DNA of 5,655 nucleotides, from positions 7,674 to 13,328 of the forward strand of contig DNZB01000192.1 of NCBI GenBank assembly GCA_003506635.1. Direction: 5' to 3'. The position numbers were made by a program, and so were the translations under genes. This document shows positions 1 through 5,655 of this stretch, piece by piece. Below the pieces are notes generated by a model. It saw only the letters and a program-made list of their open reading frames with translations, was not told where the DNA came from and did not search any database. This DNA is from Parvularcula sp. Lineage in GTDB: Bacteria; Pseudomonadota; Alphaproteobacteria; Caulobacterales; Parvularculaceae. Every line of letters starts with the position of its first letter. Positions within the stretch are counted from its first letter, which is position 1.

Positions 1-165
1 AAGCTCCTCATGCTCGTCGACGGCGAAACGCGCGCTTTCGGGCCGCGCGATGACGTGCTGAACAAGATCGCGCCCGGCCGCGTGCAGGCGATCGGCGTTA
101 CGCCGGGCGGCGGGGCGCGCAAGGCCCCGGAAACGGAACCGAATGCTCAAGCGACCAGAAGCTGA
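1..165 (+). CDS. Type I secretion ABC transporter, C-terminal end (partial)
   Basis: This is the 3' end of a gene that begins before the window. Frame 1 is open from base 1 and encodes 54 residues before TGA at 163-165. The visible part starts KLLMLVDGETRAFGPRDDVL, the typical last strand and helix of an ABC ATPase domain, where '(L)vLrdGrv..fGpr(d/e)evl' follows the H-loop. The Walker A, signature and Walker B motifs lie upstream and cannot be checked. Such a C-terminus directly before an HlyD-family gene is the standard arrangement of PrtD-type exporters, in which a membrane-spanning domain is fused to the ATPase and drives one-step export of a protein with a C-terminal signal. The tail after the ATPase fold is short and low in complexity. 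The gene overlaps the next one by 23 bases, implying co-translation. Family assignment is good; the PrtD subtype is inferred from context. Confidence 0.82.
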   Translation, partial: KLLMLVDGETRAFGPRDDVLNKIAPGRVQAIGVTPGGGARKAPETEPNAQATRS

Positions 166-1471
166 CTCGCCCGCGATCGACGACGCCGGCCGGTTCAGCC
201 GGATCGGCCTCATCACCGTCGCCGCCGTGTTCGGCGGACTTCTCCTGTGGTCGATCCTCGCCCCGATCAACAGCGCGGTGATCGCGCCGGGGCGCATCAG
301 CGTTGAAACGAACCGCAAGGCGATCCAGCACCTTGAAGGCGGCGTCATCTCGGAAATCCTCGTCAGGGAAGGCGAGGCGGTGGCGGCGGGCGACGTGCTC
401 ATCCGCCTTGACGCGGTGGTGCCGAAGGCGAACGCCGCGCTGCTTTCCGAACAGCTCGCCGAGCGCATCGCGCGCCAGGCGCGCCTCCTCGCCGAGCGCG
501 ACGGCCTTTCCGAAATACCGGCGGACAGCCGCGCCTTCAGGCTCGCCCCTGACGATCTTGATTATTCAGCGCAGCTTGAGGGCCAGAAAAACCTCCTCGC
601 CGCGCGCGAGCAGACGAAAGCGACGCAAGTCTCGCTCCTTGAGGAGCGGATCGTCCAATCAGGGACGCGGATCGACGGCGCCAATACGCAAATCCGCTCG
701 CTGAAGGCGCAGGGAAAGCTGATCGCCGACGAACTTGAAGGCGTCAAACGCCTCTACGCGGAAGGTTTTGCGCCATTGACGCGCGTGCGCGAGCTGGAGC
801 GGGAGAAAGAAGCGATATCGGGCCGGCAAGGCGCGCTCGTCGCCTCGGTCGCGGAATCGCAAAGCGTCATTTCCGAAGCCAGACTTGAGATCGAGCGTCT
901 GAAGCAGAAATCGCGCGAGGATGCGATCAAGGAAGCGGAGGAAGTCGAGGTTGAAATCGCCGGCCTCATCGAGCGCCGCATCGCCGCGCTCGACGCGCTT
1001 CGCCGCACCGAAATCCGGGCGCCGGAGGCAGGCGTCGTGCTCGGCCTTGCGGTCCACACGAAAGGCGGCGTCATCGCGCCGGGCGCCCCCGTCATGGAGA
1101 TCGTGCCGAAAAGCAGCGCGGGCCTCCTCGTCGCCGCGCAGATCGCGCCGCGCGACGTCGACAAGGTGCGCGCGGGGCAAGAGGCCGTCTTGCGCTTTTC
1201 CGCGTTCAACGCGCGCACGACGCCCGAAGCGACCGGCGTCGTGCGCCATGTCTCCGCCGACAACATCGTCGACAAGGCGACGGGCCAACCCTACTTCCTT
1301 GTGCTGATCGACTTGCCGCCGGAGGCGGAGCTTGATCGCATCCTCAAGAATCAGGCGCTGGTTCCCGGAATGCCGGTTGAAAGCTTCATCAAGACCGGCG
1401 CGCGCCCGGCCATCAGCTATCTTCTGAAGCCGTTGACAGACGCCCTGTCGCGCTCCATGCGCGAGGAATGA
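143..1471 (+). CDS. HlyD/PrtE-family type I secretion membrane fusion protein
   Basis: This complete 442-residue protein has the usual length for periplasmic adaptors of type I secretion, which link the inner-membrane ABC exporter to a TolC-like outer-membrane channel. A short cytoplasmic N-terminus is followed by one membrane helix at about residues 21-39. The family hallmark RKAIQHLEGGVI is at residues 58-69, inside the first half of the lipoyl-like domain (EGEAVAAGDVLIRLD follows). A long charged region, about residues 95-280 and rich in Glu, Arg, Leu and Ala, fits the coiled-coil hairpin. The second lipoyl half (RAPEAGVV) and beta-barrel follow. The C-terminus from residue 407 carries VPGMPVESFIKTG and SYLLKPLTDALSR, both typical of TIGR01843-type proteins. 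The ATG at 143 lies inside the ABC gene with only a weak GGAA (135-138) before it, so translation probably depends on coupling. The stop overlaps the next start as ATGA. No frameshift or missing segment is seen. Confidence 0.96.
   Translation: MLKRPEADSPAIDDAGRFSRIGLITVAAVFGGLLLWSILAPINSAVIAPGRISVETNRKAIQHLEGGVISEILVREGEAVAAGDVLIRLDAVVPKANAALLSEQLAERIARQARLLAERDGLSEIPADSRAFRLAPDDLDYSAQLEGQKNLLAAREQTKATQVSLLEERIVQSGTRIDGANTQIRSLKAQGKLIADELEGVKRLYAEGFAPLTRVRELEREKEAISGRQGALVASVAESQSVISEARLEIERLKQKSREDAIKEAEEVEVEIAGLIERRIAALDALRRTEIRAPEAGVVLGLAVHTKGGVIAPGAPVMEIVPKSSAGLLVAAQIAPRDVDKVRAGQEAVLRFSAFNARTTPEATGVVRHVSADNIVDKATGQPYFLVLIDLPPEAELDRILKNQALVPGMPVESFIKTGARPAISYLLKPLTDALSRSMREE
1463..1467 (+). 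promoter_or_regulatory. Shine-Dalgarno-like GAGGA bearing on the start of the 1468 gene
   Basis: GAGGA directly abuts the ATG at 1468, which is too close for normal initiation there, and lies 12 nt before the in-frame ATG at 1480. The spacing therefore favours 1480, which also starts the protein at the conserved MRILFVHDNF. The ATG at 1468 would instead rely on re-initiation by ribosomes ending at the overlapping TGA (1469-1471). Either could be used; the difference is four residues (MTAS). Confidence 0.5.
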
Positions 1472-2673
1472 CGGCCTCGATGCGGATTCTTTTCGTGCAC
1501 GACAATTTCCCGGCGCAGTTCGGGCCGATCGGGGAATATCTCGCGGCCAAAGGCTGGGAGGCGGTCTTCGGCACCGCGCGCAAGAACGCCAGACATCCGA
1601 CCATAAAAACCTTCAACTACGCCCCGCACCGCGAAATCACCAAGGGCGTCCACCCTTACGCCGGCACGTTCGAGAAGGCGGTCATTAACGGCCAGGCGGT
1701 GGCGCGCGCGTGTTTCGAGCTGAAGCGAAAGGGATACAATCCTGACGTGATGGTCGCGCATTCGGGATGGGGGCCGGGCATGTTCCTGAAAGATGTGTGG
1801 CCCGACGCGCGCTATGTCGGCTATTTCGAATGGTATTATCAGCCGAACGGCGCCGACGTCGCGTTCTTGACGGGCGAGCCGCAAAGCGATGACGAGCTTT
1901 GCCGCACGCGCGCGCGCAACGCGCCGATCCTCGCCGACCTCGCAGCCTGCGATGTCGGCGTCGCGCCGACCGAATGGCAGCGCGCGCAATTTCCGGACCG
2001 GTTCAAGGACCGGCTCGTCGCGATCCATGACGGCATCTTGACCGACACCTATGCGCCATTGCCGGGCGCGACGCTGAAACTCGAAGGGCTCGACCTGTCG
2101 GAGGCGGAAGAGATCGTCACCTATGTCGCGCGCGGCATGGAGCCTTATCGCGGGTTTCCCGAATTCATGGCGGCGATGGAAATCGTCATGAAACGCCGCC
2201 CGAAGGCGCATGTCGTCGTCGTCGGCGAGGACCGCGTCGCCTATGGCAAGAAACTGGGGGAGGGCGACAGTTTCAAAAAGCGCGCGCTGACGAGCGGCCA
2301 GTTCGACATGCAGCGTCTGCACTTCACCGGCCTCCTGCCGCGCGCCGCCTATCTGAAAGTGCTGCAAGCGTCTTCTGTACACGTCTATCTGACCGTGCCT
2401 TTCGTGCTGTCCTGGTCGATGATGGAGGCGATGAGCGCCGGCTGTCTCGTCGTGGGGTCGGACACCGAGCCGGTGCGGGAACTGATAAGGGACGGCGTCA
2501 ACGGCCGCCTTGCGCCGTTCCGCGCGCCCGAAAAAATCGCGGAGGTCGTGTGCGACGCGCTGGAGCGGCGCGCCGATCATGCGGAGATGCGCAAGGCGGC
2601 GCGCGACACGATTCTTCGGACTTACGCCGCGCGCGACGTCTACCCGAAAAAGGAGGCTCTGTTCCGCGGATGA
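1468..2673 (+). CDS. GT4-type glycosyltransferase with PF12000-like N-terminus
   Basis: This is a 401-residue GT-B fold glycosyltransferase, cytoplasmic by its lack of signal or membrane segments. It would transfer a sugar from a nucleotide-sugar donor; donor and acceptor cannot be read from sequence. The N-terminus RILFVHDNFPAQFGPIGEYL (residues 6-25) is the hallmark opening of the 'Glyco_trans_4_3' family. The C-terminal Rossmann half has ARGMEPYRGFPEFM (from about residue 221), VVVVGEDRVAYG, and VPFVLSWSMMEAMSAGCLVV. In this last motif the usual EX7E pair keeps only the second Glu (E320), with Phe312 at the first position. As far as I recall, this is a trait of the family rather than damage. 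The gene overlaps the HlyD stop and the next start by 4 bases each (ATGA twice). ATG at 1480 is an alternative start: it gives MRILFVHDNF directly and lies 12 nt after GAGGA. Its role is probably in surface glycan or glycoprotein synthesis. Confidence 0.93.
   Translation: MTASMRILFVHDNFPAQFGPIGEYLAAKGWEAVFGTARKNARHPTIKTFNYAPHREITKGVHPYAGTFEKAVINGQAVARACFELKRKGYNPDVMVAHSGWGPGMFLKDVWPDARYVGYFEWYYQPNGADVAFLTGEPQSDDELCRTRARNAPILADLAACDVGVAPTEWQRAQFPDRFKDRLVAIHDGILTDTYAPLPGATLKLEGLDLSEAEEIVTYVARGMEPYRGFPEFMAAMEIVMKRRPKAHVVVVGEDRVAYGKKLGEGDSFKKRALTSGQFDMQRLHFTGLLPRAAYLKVLQASSVHVYLTVPFVLSWSMMEAMSAGCLVVGSDTEPVRELIRDGVNGRLAPFRAPEKIAEVVCDALERRADHAEMRKAARDTILRTYAARDVYPKKEALFRG
2650..2656 (+). promoter_or_regulatory. 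Strong Shine-Dalgarno AAGGAGG for the fused glycosyltransferase
   Basis: AAGGAGG is a full match to the anti-Shine-Dalgarno core. It lies inside the last codons of the preceding gene, 13 nt before ATG 2670. The spacing is longer than ideal, but no closer start codon in frame exists. Together with the ATGA overlap it supports 2670, rather than an upstream in-frame codon such as 2550, as the true start. Confidence 0.65.
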
Positions 2674-5288
2674 AGATCGCGCATTTCACCATCTGTTCGC
2701 GCAATTACCTCGCTTACGCGCTGACGCTGCGGGAATCGCTCCTCGCGGCCGACCCGTCGGCGGACTTTTTCATCTATCTCGCTGACGATGCCGACGGGCT
2801 CGACCTCGCCCCCGACGTGAAGGTCGCGCCGGTCGCCGACATCGCCATGCCCGCCATGTGGGACATGGCGCTGCGCTATACGGTCATGGAGTTCAACACC
2901 GCGATCAAGCCGTTCTGCGTCCTCGATCTCTGGGACAGGCGCGGTTTCGACGCCGCGGTCTATCTCGACCCCGACCTCTATTTCCTCCGCCCCCTGACCG
3001 CCGTGAAGGAGGCGCTTGCGCGCGGGGCGGACTGCGTGCTGACGCCGCATCTGCTGGAGCCGCTCGGCGATGATTTTCACCCGGATGATATTCAGATTCT
3101 GCGCACCGGCGTTTACAATCTCGGCTTCGGCGCCTTTGCGAACCGGCCGGGGGCGCGCCGCTTCGTCGAATGGTGGGCGCGCGAATGCGAGACGAAATGC
3201 GTCGTCGATCTTGAAAACGGCCTTTTCGTCGATCAGCGCCTCGCCGATTTCGCGCCCGCGTTCTGCGACGATGCGTTCATCCTGCGCGATCCCGGCTGCA
3301 ATGTCGCTTACTGGAATTTCAAGCACCGGCGCGTCGCGAAGACGGCCGCGGGCTGGACGGCGGGCGGGGCGCCGCTGACTTTTTTTCATTTCAGCGGCGT
3401 CACGCCGGGCGATGCGAGCGTTTTTTCAAAGCACCAGAACCGCTTCACCGTCGCCGATCTCGGACCGGCGCGGGCGCTGCTGACGGACTATCTCGCCGCG
3501 CTTGACCGGCACGGGCACGAGACCTGGCGCAAGACGCCCTACGCCTTCGACCGGTTCAGCGACGGCCGGCGCATCACGCCGGAGATGCGCAAGATCTATG
3601 CGAAGTCGAACCACGCGCGCATCACCAGCCGCGAGCGCGCGTTCCGCCCGCGGTATGAGCTTTTCAACGCGCTTGCGCCGATCGCGCATGACGGCGCGAA
3701 GGATTTTCCGGTCACGCGCCTGATGTATGAGATCTATCTCGGGCGCAAGGATTTGCACGACCTCTTTCCGCTTTCGGAATATGAAGGGCGGCGCAATTTC
3801 GCGCACTGGTTCTTGTCATCGGCGCCGAAAGAGCACGACGCGCCAGAGGCGTGCCTTGCCCCCGCGCGGCGCGCGGTCGCGCGTGAAGTCGAGCGCGCCG
3901 ACGCGCGGAACGCGCCGCCGGCGCCCGCCGCCGCGCCGGGGCCGACAGGATTGCGCGCGTCGCTGCGTCCGCTCGTGCGCTCGATCTATCGCGGCGCGCC
4001 GATGCTGCGCGCGGCTTATGACGGGCTGCCCGCCGCGGTGCGCATGAAGGCCCGCAAGGCGCTGATCAACGTCGACAGCGCGATCGACGCCGACGAGGCG
4101 CGCAAGGGTCCGACGATCGCGCCCGCGGACGGGCGCATCGACCGGGCGCGCCGCCCGGGCGTCGATCTTTACGGCTATTTCCGCGCGGAGACCGGCGTCG
4201 GCGAGGGCGCGCGCCGAAGCGCGCTGGCGCTGAAGGCGGCGGGCGTCGACGCGAACACCTTCGCGATCGGCACCCAAGGCGTCTTCAAGGAGACGATCGA
4301 CTGGGCCGACGACGACCCGGCGACGCTGCCGCGCCGCATCGCGCTCAGCCATGTCAACGCCGACCAGATCGCGCTGTTCGGCAAGTTCTTCGACCCCCAT
4401 CGCCTTCAGGGCGCCTATCACATCGGCTATTGGGCGTGGGAGCTGTCGCAGTTTCCGTCAGTCTGGACGCCGGCCTTCGACCTCGTCGACGAAATCTGGA
4501 CGCCGAGTTCGTTCACCGCCGAAGCGATCCGTAAGCGGACGAACAAGCCGGTGCGCGTCGCGCCGCATCCGGCGACGAACGGCGCCGGCGCGGCGCCGGA
4601 CCGGGCGCGCTTCGGGCTTCCGGAAGACCGCCTGGCGGTGTTCGCCAATCTCGATCTCAATTCCTATATCGCGCGCAAGAATCCGGCCGCCGCCGTCGCC
4701 GCTTTTCGCGCGGCTTTTCCGGACGCGCCCGGCGGGCCGCTGCTCGTCCTGAAGACGCATGGCGGCAAGCATGTCGACGGCGCGCGCCGTCAGATCCGCG
4801 AGATGATCGACGGGGCGGCGAACATCGTCGTCATTGACGAGGTGCTTTGCGCCGCCGACATCGCGGCCTTGCAGGCGAGCGCGGACATCTATCTCTCGCT
4901 GCACCGGGCGGAGGGTTTCGGGCTCGGCGTCGCGGAGTTCATGGCGCTTGGAAAGCCCGTGGTCGTCACCGGCTATTCCGGCAATATGGACTTTACGGAC
5001 GAGACGACGGCGATGATCGTCGGCTACGATCTCGTTCCCGTAAAGCCCGGCGACTATCCGCATGCCGAGGGCGCGCATTGGGCGGAGCCGCGCGTCGATG
5101 ACGCGGTGCGCGCGCTGAAAGAGCTCGCCGCCTCGACGGAGCTGCGGTCCGCGCTCGGCCGGCGGGCTCAGGCGCGCGTCCGGGAACGGCTCTCGCTCGA
5201 CGCGGTCGGCGCCTTGATGCGCGCGCGCCTTGAAGAGATCGACGCGGATTTGAAAGCGCCCGCTACAATTTCCAGGCTGGCCGGATGA
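2670..5288 (+). CDS. Two-domain glycosyltransferase: N-terminal GT-A plus C-terminal GT4 (GT-B)
   Basis: The start at 2670 gives 872 residues beginning [20 protein letters not shown], a typical GT-A opening. The N-terminal domain (about 1-245) carries a metal-binding DXD as D100-P-D102 in VYLDPDLYF. It also has NLGFGAF, VDQR at 187-190, GCNVAYWN at 209-216, and HFSG at 240-243, which resembles the His-Gly motif closing the active site in GT8-like enzymes. A middle part (about 245-497) matches no domain I recognise and contains an Ala/Pro linker at 412-427. The C-terminal domain (498-872) opens with [16 protein letters not shown] and has [14 protein letters not shown] donor-site RKN follows at 669-671, and EGFGLGVAE supplies the EX7E pair E748/E756. 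Both catalytic units look intact, so the protein probably adds two sugars in sequence. No signal peptide or membrane helix is seen. The gene overlaps the previous one by 4 bases and ends inside the convergent msrA. Donors, acceptor and linkage are unknown. Confidence 0.92.
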   Translation: MKIAHFTICSRNYLAYALTLRESLLAADPSADFFIYLADDADGLDLAPDVKVAPVADIAMPAMWDMALRYTVMEFNTAIKPFCVLDLWDRRGFDAAVYLDPDLYFLRPLTAVKEALARGADCVLTPHLLEPLGDDFHPDDIQILRTGVYNLGFGAFANRPGARRFVEWWARECETKCVVDLENGLFVDQRLADFAPAFCDDAFILRDPGCNVAYWNFKHRRVAKTAAGWTAGGAPLTFFHFSGVTPGDASVFSKHQNRFTVADLGPARALLTDYLAALDRHGHETWRKTPYAFDRFSDGRRITPEMRKIYAKSNHARITSRERAFRPRYELFNALAPIAHDGAKDFPVTRLMYEIYLGRKDLHDLFPLSEYEGRRNFAHWFLSSAPKEHDAPEACLAPARRAVAREVERADARNAPPAPAAAPGPTGLRASLRPLVRSIYRGAPMLRAAYDGLPAAVRMKARKALINVDSAIDADEARKGPTIAPADGRIDRARRPGVDLYGYFRAETGVGEGARRSALALKAAGVDANTFAIGTQGVFKETIDWADDDPATLPRRIALSHVNADQIALFGKFFDPHRLQGAYHIGYWAWELSQFPSVWTPAFDLVDEIWTPSSFTAEAIRKRTNKPVRVAPHPATNGAGAAPDRARFGLPEDRLAVFANLDLNSYIARKNPAAAVAAFRAAFPDAPGGPLLVLKTHGGKHVDGARRQIREMIDGAANIVVIDEVLCAADIAALQASADIYLSLHRAEGFGLGVAEFMALGKPVVVTGYSGNMDFTDETTAMIVGYDLVPVKPGDYPHAEGAHWAEPRVDDAVRALKELAASTELRSALGRRAQARVRERLSLDAVGALMRARLEEIDADLKAPATISRLAG
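3380..3407 (+). other. Possible -1 ribosomal frameshift site (slippery T7 plus hairpin)
   Basis: T7 at 3380-3386 reads T-TTT-TTT in the gene's own frame (Thr237, Phe238, Phe239), the X-XXY-YYZ pattern. Eight nt later a perfect 5-bp GC stem (CGGCG 3395-3399, CGCCG 3403-3407) closes a 3-nt loop. After a -1 slip the frame stays open for 39 codons to TGA at 3503-3505, giving a product of about 278 residues that is essentially the GT-A domain alone. No strong Shine-Dalgarno-like stimulator is visible upstream and the stem is short, so it may be chance. Confidence 0.15.
3903..3950 (+). other. Ala/Pro-rich interdomain linker of the fused glycosyltransferase
   Basis: Residues 412-427 ([16 protein letters not shown]) are low in complexity and probably disordered. 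They separate the GT-A part and its helical extension from a basic stretch and the GT4 domain. This is the clearest internal seam in the protein and the likely flexible joint of the fusion. Confidence 0.6.
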
Positions 5289-5655
5289 AATGGCAGGTGT
5301 AGCCGTCAGGATATTTGACGAGATAATCCTGATGATACTCCTCGGCCGTCCACCATTCGCCCGCCGGCTCCACTTGCGTCACGACTTTGCCCGGCCATTT
5401 GCCTGAGGCGTCGACGGCGGCGATGACCGCTTCGGCGTCCGCCTTTTGCTCCGCATCGAGATAAAAAATCGCCGAGCGGTATTGGGAGCCGACATCATTG
5501 CCCTGCCGGCCCTCGGTCGTCGGGTCGTGGATCTGGAAGAGAAATTCAAGGAGCGCGCGGTAGCTCGTTTTCGCGGGATCGTAGAGGATGCGGATCGCTT
5601 CCGCGTGGCCGGTCGTTCCGGTCTTCACGTCTTTGTAGGTCGCGTTCTTCGTCGC
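5263..5655 (-). CDS. msrA: Peptide methionine-S-sulfoxide reductase MsrA (5' end outside window)
   Basis: MsrA reduces methionine-S-sulfoxide in proteins and free amino acids, using thioredoxin-linked cysteines. The frame is open to the window edge and supplies the last 130 residues; the catalytic Cys in the N-terminal GCFWG motif lies outside. The family motifs seen in order are [18 protein letters not shown], the block around [25 protein letters not shown], and [18 protein letters not shown] near the end. The Cys in YTCH, nine residues before the C-terminus, is the only one visible and a candidate resolving cysteine. The stop (TAG, read from 5265 to 5263) falls inside the 3' end of the glycosyltransferase gene, so the two convergent genes share 26 bases. 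A GTG at 5628 is in frame but is an internal Val, not the start, because conserved sequence continues before it. It appears functionally unrelated to the secretion operon. Confidence 0.95.
   Translation of the reverse strand, partial: ATKNATYKDVKTGTTGHAEAIRILYDPAKTSYRALLEFLFQIHDPTTEGRQGNDVGSQYRSAIFYLDAEQKADAEAVIAAVDASGKWPGKVVTQVEPAGEWWTAEEYHQDYLVKYPDGYTCHFIRPAWKL

Noticed and set aside
1907..1917. Alternating CG tract, possible Z-DNA or repeat
   Set aside because: It is only 11 bases, lies within Arg/Ala codons of a conserved gene, and such runs are common throughout this GC-rich window.
1417..2580. 387-codon open frame on the minus strand opposite the glycosyltransferase and the end of the HlyD gene
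   Set aside because: The protein is rich in Arg, Asp, His and Ala with no recognisable motif, as expected from the antisense of GC-rich coding DNA; the plus strand has a clear conserved protein.
2550..2669. Upstream extension of the fused glycosyltransferase to an in-frame ATG at 2550
   Set aside because: The extra 40 residues are Arg/Ala-rich and out of character, they overlap conserved-frame coding of the previous gene, and AAGGAGG plus the ATGA overlap point to 2670.
2640..3389. 249-codon minus-strand open frame opposite the GT-A domain
   Set aside because: Its composition is that of a mirror of GC-rich coding sequence, and the opposite strand encodes well-defined GT-A motifs.
3421..3426. 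Second T-run (T6) considered as another slippery site
   Set aside because: In the reading frame it is GTT-TTT-TCA, which does not form an X-XXY-YYZ heptamer, and no hairpin follows at suitable distance.
4458..5078. 206-codon minus-strand open frame opposite the GT4 domain
   Set aside because: Arg/Asp-rich shadow with no family motif, fully explained by the codon bias of the plus-strand gene.
5270..5288. CCAGGCTGG-type palindrome at the convergent gene ends as a possible terminator
   Set aside because: The arms leave a loop of one base and no T-run follows on either strand, so it cannot form a normal intrinsic terminator.

Overview
The window is GC-rich and almost entirely coding. It looks like part of an alphaproteobacterial chromosome, probably Hyphomicrobiales. 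This rests on the strong G/C third-position bias, the PrtD/PrtE-like type I secretion genes, and the families of the two glycosyltransferase genes. Assignment below class level is inference. I see no mobile element, tRNA, rRNA or CRISPR array.

Layout: four genes run rightward with no gaps. They are (1) the last 54 codons of a type I secretion ABC transporter (1-165); (2) a complete HlyD/PrtE-type membrane fusion protein (143-1471); (3) a GT4-type glycosyltransferase with the PF12000-like N-terminus (1468-2673); and (4) a large glycosyltransferase (2670-5288) joining an N-terminal GT-A domain to a C-terminal GT-B/GT4 domain. Each junction overlaps, by 23, 4 and 4 bases, which points to one translationally coupled operon. 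Its promoter lies upstream of the window. A fifth gene on the minus strand, peptide methionine sulfoxide reductase msrA (5263-5655, N-terminus off the window), converges on the operon and overlaps its last 26 bases.

Working together: the ABC protein and HlyD protein would form the inner-membrane part of a one-step exporter. The outer-membrane TolC-type channel and the exported substrate are not in the window. Co-translation with three glycosyltransferase domains suggests either that the exported protein (for example an RTX adhesin or S-layer protein) is glycosylated, or that exporter and surface glycan are made together. msrA looks like an unrelated repair neighbour.

The most interesting points are the GT-A/GT-B fusion and its coupling to secretion. 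A more speculative one is an in-frame T-TTT-TTT heptamer followed 8 nt later by a small GC hairpin, exactly at the end of the GT-A domain. A -1 slip there would release a GT-A-only protein of about 278 residues.
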